50,051 nt of DNA, taken from the NCBI RefSeq assembly GCF_008711175.1, contig NZ_VWNF01000007.1, forward strand, positions 1 to 50,051, in the 5' to 3' direction. Source of the DNA: Nesterenkonia ebinurensis (GTDB taxonomy: Bacteria; Actinomycetota; Actinomycetes; Actinomycetales; Micrococcaceae). Below are positions 1-7,211 of this stretch, piece by piece. Under the pieces are notes generated by a model. It saw only the letters and a program-made list of their open reading frames with translations. It was not told where the DNA came from and did not search any database. Each line of letters begins with the position of its first letter. The stretch's first letter is position 1. A program made the position numbers and the translations under genes.

Positions 1-108
1 TGCGGCAATCTCCTCAGGATGTTGACCCTCAGCGACCTGGTCGATAGCCCGAAGCCGCAGCACCTCCAGGGTGTGATGATCGATCTTGCGGCCATCGTTA
101 TTGCGCAT
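1..108 (-). CDS. IS630-family transposase, N-terminal part, runs off the window
   Basis: Reading the minus strand from the ATG at 106-108 gives 36 residues that start MRNNDGRKIDHHTLEVLRLR and continue into an HTH-type segment ending QHPEEIAA at the window edge. The MRNNDGRK..H.TLE.LR.RA...V..G..PEE.A. pattern is what I know from the N-terminal helix-turn-helix of IS630-family transposases. These enzymes carry a C-terminal DDE domain and insert at TA dinucleotides; that part lies outside the window. The element's inverted repeat should fall between the ATG and about 150, where the neighbouring DUF4143 remnant stops abruptly, but I cannot place it without the other end. Confidence 0.6.
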   Translation of the reverse strand, partial: MRNNDGRKIDHHTLEVLRLRAIDQVAEGQHPEEIAA

Positions 109-149
109 ACTCCAGTCTCCCAGAGCACACCCTCAAACAGTCGACATAC

Positions 150-584
150 TTACACGTGTCTTAGTAAGTCTTCGGCAGCGCGGCGGAATCCACCGGACAC
201 AACCGGCGCGGTAGAACGTTTGATCTCAATTGCAGCAATAGGGTTACCGCCTCTGACGAGCACCAAATCGGCCTCGTCGCCCCTCGCGGTTCGGTAGTGA
301 TACGCCTGTGCTGAGTCTCCCACGGCATCGACCAAACACTCGACGACAAAGCTTCCGTAACTCTCTCCCACTGAAGGGTGGCCCAGGAGATGATCAAGCG
401 CGCCTATCTCCAGCAATGCATGCAAGAGTCCGGAATCACGCACGTGCACCTTGGGCGACTTGGTGATGCGCTTACCTGTATTGGCGTGCCACGGCTGCAG
501 ACGACGAACCAACCCCAAGTCCACGAGCAGGTCGACGTATCGGTTCACGGTGGGACTCGTCACACGATGTCGCTCTGCGAGGAA
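150..584 (-). pseudogene. Truncated AAA-ATPase/DUF4143 protein remnant
   Basis: The frame reads FLAERHRVTSPTVNRYVDLL, then WHANTGKRITKSPKVHVRDS, then a GSFVVECLVDAV segment and AIEIKRSTAPVV. This is the DUF4143 half of bacterial AAA-family ATPases, with its winged-helix and nuclease-like segments. The ATPase half (Walker A and B) is absent, because the frame meets a TGA at 585-587. The 3' end is also short: after the IEIKRS block the family normally runs on for roughly 30-50 residues, whereas this frame stops at 150-152 beside the IS630 transposase. The first possible start is the GTG at 561-563. Both ends look cut, so I treat it as a dead remnant. Confidence 0.7.
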
Positions 585-641
585 TCATGAGTGCAAATCA
601 AACATCAGATTTTAAATTTGCGCAATACTGATTCGCGCCAA

Positions 642-1544
642 CTATCTCACCGCATTGCTCATCTGAATACCTCGCTCCATAGGAGTGAAGCCTGCCCTCA
701 GATAGGCGTGCCATGGTGCGGAGTAATTGGGCCAAGGCGCCGAATTGATGAACACCTGACGACCGCCGCGACGGGCCACAAGTCCACATGCCTCCAAGAC
801 GAGCACCTGAGCAAGGCTCTTTCGGCGATGCTCCGGAACAATGCCCAAGGGCTCGATCTCGGCCCAGCCCGATACAGGGTCGAGCCAGACCGTGCAGCAG
901 CCAGCAAGTGACCCGTTAGGGGCCTCGACGACCAGGTCAAGCTCCTGGTCGTAGAGCCGCAGCTGCTGCATCTGCCGAAGCACATCAAGCGTGAAGCGGC
1001 TCTCCGCATCCGGATCGATTGCCTGGAGCTGATCGGCTGGGTAGGACATATTTACCGGCTTCCATGCCCTGCGGTGCGCCTCCACGCGTGCAGGCACTTC
1101 GCCAGTCCCCATCGGACGGATGCGGTAACCCTTCGGGATGGCTGGCTGCGCATCGACGGCGGAGTGGAACAGTCCGGCAGGAGGAGTTGCCTCAGGTGCA
1201 GGCGCAAACCCGCTGGACGCTAAAGCCCGATGCACCAGCGGACGATCAGCGAATGAGACCAGAATGAACGGATCTTCCCCAGCAGTCTCCAGTAGCCAAT
1301 CAAGCAGGAGCACAGGAGCCTCAGCCTCGTCCGGTGCGCATTCGAGCCTGACCTCGTCGCTGGAGAATGCTGCCCAGCCCACCACCGCACCCTTACGCAG
1401 GGCTACACGAATCTCTGCCGGCAATTGGTCCGTGGCCAGCTCCCACGCGAATCCTCCTGGGTGTGTGGCTGACGGAAACCAAGAAGAGAGCGCTGACTGC
1501 AGATCCTCAGACCGATTCTTGGCAAAAGTGACGATCTCAAACAC
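642..1544 (-). CDS. GNAT-family N-acetyltransferase (two-domain)
   Basis: This is a 300-residue protein with a GTG start at 1542-1544. The second half has the GNAT fold signature: WAEIEPLGIVPEHRRKSLAQ is the acetyl-CoA loop (motif A), followed by a QVFINSAPWP strand and WHAYLRAGF near the C-terminus. The first half is probably a degenerate GNAT domain, as in other tandem GNAT proteins of this length. These enzymes move an acetyl group from acetyl-CoA to an amine; the substrate cannot be read. It lies 22 bases downstream of an ABC-exporter permease on the same strand and may be co-transcribed with it. Motif A is loose (RRKSLA rather than RxxGxG/A). Confidence 0.75.
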   Translation of the reverse strand: MFEIVTFAKNRSEDLQSALSSWFPSATHPGGFAWELATDQLPAEIRVALRKGAVVGWAAFSSDEVRLECAPDEAEAPVLLLDWLLETAGEDPFILVSFADRPLVHRALASSGFAPAPEATPPAGLFHSAVDAQPAIPKGYRIRPMGTGEVPARVEAHRRAWKPVNMSYPADQLQAIDPDAESRFTLDVLRQMQQLRLYDQELDLVVEAPNGSLAGCCTVWLDPVSGWAEIEPLGIVPEHRRKSLAQVLVLEACGLVARRGGRQVFINSAPWPNYSAPWHAYLRAGFTPMERGIQMSNAVR

Positions 1545-1566
1545 TCCACGAGCCTATCAACGCTGC

Positions 1567-2406
1567 TCAGCGGGCGACCTTCTTGGGGAAGATCACCGCG
1601 GCCAGCCAGACCGCCACCGCGATGAACCCGACGCACCACAGGATGCCGATCCACCATTCACTTCCAGGGGTCTGGCCGTTGAGCAGAGCCCGCGAGGAGT
1701 CGATGATGGGGGTCATCGGCTGGTGCCCGGCGAAGCCACGCAGCCAGCCGGGCATGGTCTCCACCGGGGCGAAGCCGGAGGACATGTAGGGCAGGAACAG
1801 CAGGATGAAGCCGTAGCCGCTGGCGGCCTCGGCGGAGCCGGCGATCATGCCCAGCACCGCGAAGACCACCGTGATGACCAGGATCCACAGCGAGATGAGC
1901 CCGACCGCACCCAGGAACTGGCCCACCGAGGCATCAGTCCTGAATCCCAGCGCAAAGGCAACTCCGACCACCACAGCAGTGGCCAGCAGGTTGCGCACCA
2001 TCGAGGACACTGTGTGCCCCAGCAGCACGGTGACCGCGGGGAAGGGCATGGTCCGCAGTCGGTTCATGAAGCCAGTCGTCATGTCATTGGAGACCACCAC
2101 GGCAGTGTAGGAGGCGCCGAATCCGGCCGCCGTCAGTGCGATGGCAGGCAGCACATAGGCCAGATAGTCGCTGCGGTCCCCACCCTGGCCTGCGGCGATG
2201 GATTCGCCGAAGATGAAGGTGAAGATCAGCATGAGCATCAGCGGCAGCAGCACGGCCATCAACAGGGATTCGCCGTCACGGAAGGAGTGCTTGAGACTGC
2301 GAGCGCTGAAGATGCGCAGTCCGGTCATCGCCCCTGCTCCCCGCATCGGAGCAGCTCCGGGGTGGGCCGGCGCCGTCGTACTCTGTTCTGTCAAGGTGAT
2401 GCTCAT
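1567..2406 (-). CDS. ABC-2 type exporter permease (DrrB-like)
   Basis: The protein has 279 residues from the ATG at 2404-2406, which overlaps the stop of the upstream ATPase gene as ATGA. A longer frame exists but its extra N-terminus is arginine-rich shadow sequence. After a short cytoplasmic N-terminus there are about six hydrophobic segments. The TTGFMNRLRTMPF loop and the GFAPVETMPGWLRGFAGHQP segment near the end are typical of ABC-2 permeases of the daunorubicin-resistance type. It should form the membrane channel of a drug or lipid exporter with the ATPase encoded immediately before it. The substrate is unknown; the TetR gene across the operator suggests induction by a small molecule. 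Confidence 0.88.
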   Translation of the reverse strand: MSITLTEQSTTAPAHPGAAPMRGAGAMTGLRIFSARSLKHSFRDGESLLMAVLLPLMLMLIFTFIFGESIAAGQGGDRSDYLAYVLPAIALTAAGFGASYTAVVVSNDMTTGFMNRLRTMPFPAVTVLLGHTVSSMVRNLLATAVVVGVAFALGFRTDASVGQFLGAVGLISLWILVITVVFAVLGMIAGSAEAASGYGFILLFLPYMSSGFAPVETMPGWLRGFAGHQPMTPIIDSSRALLNGQTPGSEWWIGILWCVGFIAVAVWLAAVIFPKKVAR

Positions 2407-3317
2407 GCCGGGGCGTTCTCTTTCTGCTTGTCGTTCTGATCGGTGACGGGTTCTCCTGTCAGCTCCAGGAAGACCTCGTCGAGGGTGGGGCGGCGGACGG
2501 TGATGCCCACGTCCGGGCGTTCCTGGGCGAGAGCGGAGAGAGCGTGGGCCACTTCCTGCGCTGAGCCCTGGGTGGGCAGGGTCTCGATGATGTGACCGGC
2601 GCCGTCGTGAACCTGAATGGTCGAGCCGCCTACGCGGTCTTTGAGCTCGCTGGCGGTGCCGTCGGCCACGATCCGACCGCCATGGAGAACCATGATCCGC
2701 TCGGCGAGCACATCGGCCTCCTCCAGGTACTGGGTGGTCAGGAAGATGGATGTTCCAGCTTCGGCAAGCACGCTGATCTCGTCCCACAGTGCCTGCCGGC
2801 TGCGGGTGTCGAGGCCGGTGGTGGGCTCATCGAGGAAGATCAGCTGCGGACCGGCAATGAGGCTGGCGGCGATGTCCAGCTTGCGGCGCATACCGCCGGA
2901 ATAGGTCACCACCCGTTTGCCGGAGGCGGCGGTCAACTCAAAGCGTTCCAAAAGATCATCAGCCCGGCGCTTGGTATCCCGACGGGAGAGCCCGAAGAGC
3001 TGGCCCATCATCAGCATGTTCTCCATACCGGTGAGCCGGCCGTCCACCGCTGCATACTGGCCGGTCAGTGAGATCAGTCCCTGCAACTGGCTGCGCTGGT
3101 GCTGCGGGTCCAGACCAAGAACGCGGACGGTTCCTGAGTCGTAGGGAATGAGCGTGGAGAGGATGTTGACCAGGGTGGTCTTGCCTGCCCCATTGGGACC
3201 GAGCAGCGCGTGAATGCCGGGTTGGATGGTGAGGCTGAGGTCATTCAGGACGTGGTGTTTGCCGTAGCTCTTGGAGAGTCCCGATATCTCGACGAGCGGC
3301 TTATCTGCGTATAGCAT
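2403..3317 (-). CDS. ABC exporter ATP-binding protein (DrrA-like)
   Basis: The protein has 304 residues from the ATG at 3315-3317 (MLYADKPLVEISGLSKSYG). The nucleotide-binding domain is complete: Walker A GPNGAGKTT, signature YSGGMRRKLD, Walker B LIFLDEPTTG and a switch region TTQYLEEAD. After it comes the C-terminal extension with TVRRPTLDEVFLELTG, which is characteristic of DrrA-type drug-export ATPases. It powers the permease encoded next, with which it overlaps by four bases. Its start codon lies inside one arm of a long inverted repeat shared with the divergent tetR promoter, so repressor binding should block its transcription directly. Confidence 0.9.
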   Translation of the reverse strand: MLYADKPLVEISGLSKSYGKHHVLNDLSLTIQPGIHALLGPNGAGKTTLVNILSTLIPYDSGTVRVLGLDPQHQRSQLQGLISLTGQYAAVDGRLTGMENMLMMGQLFGLSRRDTKRRADDLLERFELTAASGKRVVTYSGGMRRKLDIAASLIAGPQLIFLDEPTTGLDTRSRQALWDEISVLAEAGTSIFLTTQYLEEADVLAERIMVLHGGRIVADGTASELKDRVGGSTIQVHDGAGHIIETLPTQGSAQEVAHALSALAQERPDVGITVRRPTLDEVFLELTGEPVTDQNDKQKENAPA

Positions 3318-3344
3318 AAACAGAGTATGACACATACTGTTTAT
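3316..3344. promoter_or_regulatory. TetR-type palindromic operator over the exporter start codon
   Basis: Between the divergent exporter and TetR genes lies an inverted repeat. The right arm CATACTGTTTAT is the reverse complement of ATAAACAGTATG, and the left arm is the same sequence with an extra AG (ATAAACAGAGTATG). A central ACA separates the arms. The first bases of the left arm belong to the exporter's start codon. The position fits autoregulation by the adjacent TetR protein; binding has not been shown. Confidence 0.7.
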
Positions 3345-3400
3345 CTTGTACACATAGAAGATTGCCTGGCTTCCCCCACACCGGTGAGAGAATGCAGAGC

Positions 3401-4168
3401 ATGGCCGAGACCACTGAAACCGGATTGCCCCGGGCAGTCGCCATTGCCTGGGGGATGCATGAGGCACCCCAGCGCGGACCCAACCGCGGGTTGAGCCATG
3501 AGCGGATCGTCGCCGCAGCCATCGAGATCGCCGATGCCGAGGGCCTCGCCGCTGTCACCATGCAGGCGGTGGCCAAATCCCTGGGCTTCACCACCATGTC
3601 GCTCTACCGGTATGTCTCCAGCAAGGATGAGCTGCTGCAGCTGATGCAGGATACCGCCCTCAGTGTGCCGGAGAAGGTCAGACTGCCCGCAGACTGGCAG
3701 GAGGCGCTGCGGATGTGGGCCGGAATCGTGCGCGAGGCCTACCGTGCTCACCCCTGGGTCCTGGCACTGCCCCGGGGTCCGGTCTCGATTCTGATGCCCA
3801 ACAGCGTGCGCGCCGCAGACCTCGGCCTTTCGGCGATGAAGGACCTTCCGCTTGAGGATGATGAGAAGATCGGCGTAATCCTGGTGATCTCCCAGCATGT
3901 GGCCGCCTGGGTGGAGCTGGAGCAGAATCTGGCCGCAGCGGACATCATCGCTATTCCTGCCGAAGGCGTGCAGCTGCTCAGCGAGGTCATCACCCCCGAA
4001 CGCTTCCCGCACCTGGTGCCGGTGATGGAGTCCGGCAACTATATTGTTGATGAGGTGCCCGTGGTCGAGATGAACAACGGCATCGAGGCCGAATACGACC
4101 TGGGCCTGGATCTGATCATCTCCGGACTCGAGGTGCTGGAGCAGCAGAGAACAGGCAAGCAGACCTGA
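3401..4168 (+). CDS. TetR/AcrR-family transcriptional regulator
   Basis: This is a 255-residue repressor. The N-terminal helix-turn-helix covers roughly residues 34-80: HERIVAAAIEIADAEGLAAV, then TMQAVAKSLGFTTMSLYRYV. A ligand-binding C-terminal domain of the TetR_C class follows, with EEDEKIG-like acidic helices and a HVAAWVELEQN segment. I chose the ATG at 3401 because GGTGAGAG at 3383-3390 then has a usable spacing; the in-frame ATG at 3392 is the alternative. It is transcribed away from the DrrAB-like exporter across a 29-bp palindrome, so it most likely represses the exporter and itself until an export substrate binds. Confidence 0.88.
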   Translation: MAETTETGLPRAVAIAWGMHEAPQRGPNRGLSHERIVAAAIEIADAEGLAAVTMQAVAKSLGFTTMSLYRYVSSKDELLQLMQDTALSVPEKVRLPADWQEALRMWAGIVREAYRAHPWVLALPRGPVSILMPNSVRAADLGLSAMKDLPLEDDEKIGVILVISQHVAAWVELEQNLAAADIIAIPAEGVQLLSEVITPERFPHLVPVMESGNYIVDEVPVVEMNNGIEAEYDLGLDLIISGLEVLEQQRTGKQT

Positions 4169-4204
4169 GCCCAAACGGCCACCACTGCGCACTTTCGTAG
4201 ACTG

Positions 4205-5302
4205 ATGCACATGGCAGACACCGGCAAGCATTTCACCCCGGCCCTTGAACGGATTGGGCAGCTGGCAGCGGAGGACAGCTTCTCCGGTGTCGTATTTATC
4301 AGACAGGGTGCGCACCTCGTGGCCGACCAGGCCTATGGCCTGGCCACCCGCCGCTGGAGCGTGCCGGTGCAGACATCGACCCGCTTCGATATCGCCTCGA
4401 TCACCAAACTGTTCACCTCTGTGGCGGTGCTCCAGCTGGTCGATGCCGGCAGCCTCACCCTGGACGAGCGCATCCACAGCCGTGTGGACCTCACCGGCAC
4501 CCGCATCCCGGAGGATGTCACCCTCCACCATCTGCTCAACCACACCTCTGGCATCGCCGACGACGCCGATGAGGAGGCCGGTGAGTCCTATGAGGCACTC
4601 TGGGCGGACCGGCCGACCTACTCTGTCACTGAGACCAAGGGCTTCCTGCCCCAGTTCGTGCACAAGGAGCCGGTCTTCCCCGCCGGCACCGACTGCAGGT
4701 ACAACAATGCGGGCTACATCCTTCTGGGCCTGGCCCTGGAGAACCTGACTGGACGCAGCTACCACGATGTCATCCGCCAGGAGGTCTTCGCACGAGCTGG
4801 GATGGTCTCCTCGGACTTCTTCAATATGCGCCAGGCGGTGCCCGATGTTGCCGAGGGCTGGGATCCGGTCACCGACGATGGGAAGATCACCGGATGGCGG
4901 CAGAACATCTTCTCCTATCCGCCCATCGGCTCCCCCGCTGATGGCGCACATGCCACCGCTGGGGATCTGGTGAGGTTCTTGGACGCCGTCGAGAGCGGGA
5001 GGCTGCTCTCCGAGGAGTCCACCGCACGGTTCCTGAGCTCCCAGGCACTGCACCATAAGACCAAGGAATCGGAATCACCGACCTCAACCCATGAGCTGCA
5101 CCACGCCTATGGCCTGGAGATCGAGTACGACGCCGCTGCCCGGGTCCGCTCCTACTACAAGGACGGCATCAATACCGGCGCCAGCGGCATTCTGCGCAAG
5201 TATCCGCGCCTTGATCTGACCGTGGTGGTGCTCTCCACCAGTGAGGACGGGGCCTGGGAGCCCATCGATCTGATCGACCAGGCCGCCGCCGAGCTGCTCT
5301 GA
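4205..5302 (+). CDS. Serine hydrolase, beta-lactamase/class C (DD-peptidase) fold
   Basis: This is a 365-residue protein of the Beta-lactamase (PF00144) type. The catalytic S-x-x-K is SITK at about residue 64 (FDIASITKLFTSVAVLQLVD), and the Y-x-N motif is YNN at about residue 165 (RYNNAGYILLGLALE). HLLNHTSGIADD between them is also typical. No signal peptide is visible, which makes it more likely a cytoplasmic esterase or peptidase than a secreted beta-lactamase. It starts 36 bases after the tetR gene on the same strand and may be co-transcribed. An ATG at 4211 is an alternative start. The substrate is unknown. Confidence 0.85.
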   Translation: MHMADTGKHFTPALERIGQLAAEDSFSGVVFIRQGAHLVADQAYGLATRRWSVPVQTSTRFDIASITKLFTSVAVLQLVDAGSLTLDERIHSRVDLTGTRIPEDVTLHHLLNHTSGIADDADEEAGESYEALWADRPTYSVTETKGFLPQFVHKEPVFPAGTDCRYNNAGYILLGLALENLTGRSYHDVIRQEVFARAGMVSSDFFNMRQAVPDVAEGWDPVTDDGKITGWRQNIFSYPPIGSPADGAHATAGDLVRFLDAVESGRLLSEESTARFLSSQALHHKTKESESPTSTHELHHAYGLEIEYDAAARVRSYYKDGINTGASGILRKYPRLDLTVVVLSTSEDGAWEPIDLIDQAAAELL

Positions 5303-5358
5303 GAGCCCAGCCAAGATTAGCGCCGGACCAGGATTCGATTCCGTAGTGCGTGATGGGC

Positions 5359-5364
5359 TAAAAT
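5359..5364 (+). promoter_or_regulatory. Candidate -10 box for the erm leader transcript
   Basis: TAAAAT lies nine bases before the ATG of the small leader ORF, so transcription would begin at or very near that ATG. No convincing -35 hexamer lies 17 bases upstream, which would fit a promoter that needs an activator. The whole stretch 5335-5375 is unusually AT-rich for this window. Confidence 0.4.
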
Positions 5365-5372
5365 TCTTTTTT

Positions 5373-5414
5373 ATGGGTTCAATAACTTCAGCCGTGGCAC
5401 GCCCCTGGGCGTAA
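5373..5414 (+). CDS. Putative 13-residue erm leader peptide
   Basis: An ATG at 5373 opens a short frame that encodes MGSITSAVARPWA and stops with TAA at 5412-5414. It lies 167 bases before the TTG start of the Erm methyltransferase and immediately before a series of hairpins. Its position and size match the leader peptides that cause ribosome stalling upstream of inducible erm genes in other Gram-positive bacteria. It carries neither the IFVI nor the RLR stalling motif of the well-studied leaders, although an Arg-Pro-Trp run near its end could be a stall site. There is no Shine-Dalgarno sequence, so it would be translated leaderless. Translation is inferred, not shown. Confidence 0.5.
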   Translation: MGSITSAVARPWA

Positions 5415-5581
5415 CGCCGCGGCGTCGAGCTTCCTCACTCTCTACGACGCCGCGCCAGCTTTTCTGAACAGCTGGGCGGCACAGGCTCATACCCAAAATA
5501 TCCTTTCCGGTCCATTCGGACCCTGCGTATCTGCACCTCTGTGCCTGCCCAGGAAGATCACATACTTCCTGGAGAAGGACT
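5404..5581 (+). promoter_or_regulatory. Putative translational attenuator of erm with RBS-sequestering hairpin
   Basis: Several perfect complementarities are visible. CGCGGCGTCG (5418-5427) pairs with CGACGCCGCG (5445-5454). CCAGCT (5455-5460) pairs with AGCTGG (5470-5475). CCAGGAAG (5549-5556) pairs with CTTCCTGG (5565-5572), and that last arm overlaps the erm ribosome binding site GGAGAAGGA at 5571-5579. Two alternative pairings would break the sequestering hairpin: CTGGGC (5472-5477) with GCCCAG (5547-5552), and CCTGGGC at the end of the leader ORF (5404-5410) with GCCCAGG (5547-5553). This is the 1:2/3:4 versus 2:3 architecture of erm attenuators. The function is inferred from structure. 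Confidence 0.6.
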
Positions 5582-6436
5582 TTGCACACCTACACCGACG
5601 GCCGTCACGAGCACGGCCAGAACTTCCTCACCGACCGCCGCGCAGTACGTCGCGTCATCAGCCTCGTGGCTGAAACCTCAGGACCCATTCTGGAGATCGG
5701 CCCCGGCCAGGGCGCACTGACCCTGCCGATGCAGCAGCTCGACAGGCCGATCACCGCCGTGGAGATCCACCCCGGCATGGCCAAGCAGCTGGCTGCGCGC
5801 ACCGGTGCCCGCACCGAGGTGATCACAGCAGACTTCCTGAGCTATCGGCTGCCAGCTGAACCCTGCGTGGTCGTCGGTAATCTGCCGTTCCACCTCACCA
5901 CCGCGATTCTTCGGAAACTCCTGCATAGCCCGAACTGGACCGAGGCGGTGCTCATCGCCCAGTGGGAGGTGGCCCGGCGCCGGGCTGGGGTGGGTGGCGC
6001 CACGATGATGACCGCTCAGTGGGCCCCGTACTACCAGTTCGGGCTGGCCGGGAAGATTCCTGCCCGGGCCTACACCCCTGTACCGAGCGTGGATGCCGGA
6101 ATCATGACCATCAGCCGCCGCGAAACCCCACTGCTTCCCTGGGGACTGCGCAGACAGTACGCGGGATTCGCCCACCGAACCTTCACCGGTTCCGGCCGCG
6201 GTATCGCCCAGGTGCTGCGGAACACCACCGGTGCCGGCAAACAGCAGGTGGGCCAATGGCTCGGCGAGCTCAGCATCCGGGGCGCCTCCCTGCCCAAGGA
6301 CCTCACCGCCGAACAGTGGGCCGGGCTCTACCAGCGCAGCGTCGGCGGCTCCCGCCGGACTGGCAGCCGACTGGGCAAGACCGAGCGGGCCGGCCCCCAG
6401 CGTCACAGTACTGGCAAGTCCCGCAACAGGCGATAA
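5582..6436 (+). CDS. erm: Erm-type 23S rRNA (adenine-N6) methyltransferase
   Basis: This 284-residue SAM-dependent methyltransferase belongs to the RsmA/Erm family. The N-terminal GQNFLTD motif is followed by the SAM-binding EIGPGQGALT (about residues 37-46), an acidic TAVEIHP strand, and the catalytic NLPFHLTT (about residues 99-106). Erm enzymes methylate A2058 (E. coli numbering) of 23S rRNA and give macrolide-lincosamide-streptogramin B resistance. The basic C-terminal tail (residues 250-284, rich in R, K, S and G) is seen in actinobacterial Erm proteins and is absent from RsmA. The start is a TTG five bases or less after a strong GGAGAAGGA. The upstream leader and hairpins suggest drug-induced translation. 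It converges on the next gene with a 26-base gap. Confidence 0.9.
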   Translation: MHTYTDGRHEHGQNFLTDRRAVRRVISLVAETSGPILEIGPGQGALTLPMQQLDRPITAVEIHPGMAKQLAARTGARTEVITADFLSYRLPAEPCVVVGNLPFHLTTAILRKLLHSPNWTEAVLIAQWEVARRRAGVGGATMMTAQWAPYYQFGLAGKIPARAYTPVPSVDAGIMTISRRETPLLPWGLRRQYAGFAHRTFTGSGRGIAQVLRNTTGAGKQQVGQWLGELSIRGASLPKDLTAEQWAGLYQRSVGGSRRTGSRLGKTERAGPQRHSTGKSRNRR

Positions 6437-6462
6437 GCCGCAGTCAGTCTGGGCGGAGAATC

Positions 6463-7170
6463 TCAGATACGGGTTCGGCTTCTGCGCGTCCGGCAAAGGG
6501 CACGGTCAATGAGCCAGAGCAGACAGGCGATTCCCAGGAAGGCCAGCAGGATGGCCACGACGTAGGCGCTCACCCTGGTGTAGCCCACGCCCGGTACGTC
6601 CAAGATGGTGTACGGGTACCAGTCCAGACCGGGGCCGCGGATCAGGGTGACTGCCAGCCAGAGCAGCGGGATCACCGCGGACCCGGCCACCGCCCTCAGG
6701 TTCAGCCGCCCGTGTGGACCGAAGACCAGCCACACCAGCGGGACCAGCACCGGCAGAATCACATGCAGCACCCGGTCATTGAACAGCCAGACCCCCAGCA
6801 GTCTGCCTTCAGAGCGCAGCAGCAGGTTGAACACCAGCCCGGTGATGATGATCTGCACCACCGAGGCCAGGCGCACCGCGTGGAAAAGCGTGGAGGTCTG
6901 CTCCGGGCGGACCGCCAGCATCGCTGAGGTGACCATCACCAGCAGTGCGGAGAGGAAGGTGAAATAGGCCGGCTGGTTGAGCATGTGTTCCCAACCGGCG
7001 GAGAAACCCCCTGCATAGGCCACTCCGATAGGTGGTGCAGAGTCTAGGGTCCACCCCAGATAGAGGGAGGTGACCAGCCCGGCAGCGCACAGCAGGGCCA
7101 CCGCTGCATGGGCAGCCCGGGCTGCTGGTGAGTGCTGCCAGTCCGGGTGTTTCTTCTGTGTGGTGGTCAC
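6463..7170 (-). CDS. Pr6Pr-family integral membrane protein
   Basis: This is a 235-residue protein with six hydrophobic segments after a charged N-terminus. WEHMLNQPAYFTFLSALLV in the first third and a central NDRVLHVILPVLVPLVWLVF are the patterns I associate with Pr6Pr (FAR-17a/AIG1-like) membrane proteins, followed by a WYPYTILDV loop. The function of the bacterial members is not established. It converges on erm and ends 26 bases from it, and its start is separated by 41 bases from the following lipoprotein gene on the same strand. Confidence 0.7.
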   Translation of the reverse strand: MTTTQKKHPDWQHSPAARAAHAAVALLCAAGLVTSLYLGWTLDSAPPIGVAYAGGFSAGWEHMLNQPAYFTFLSALLVMVTSAMLAVRPEQTSTLFHAVRLASVVQIIITGLVFNLLLRSEGRLLGVWLFNDRVLHVILPVLVPLVWLVFGPHGRLNLRAVAGSAVIPLLWLAVTLIRGPGLDWYPYTILDVPGVGYTRVSAYVVAILLAFLGIACLLWLIDRALCRTRRSRTRI

Positions 7171-7211
7171 ATTCCTGATTATCGCCCAAGCCAGGCCAGC
7201 CTCGGAGCGGC

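Noticed and set aside
3341-5056. A 571-codon minus-strand frame opposite tetR and the serine hydrolase
   Set aside because: No recognisable motif, and both plus-strand genes have clear family signatures; it is a GC-driven shadow.
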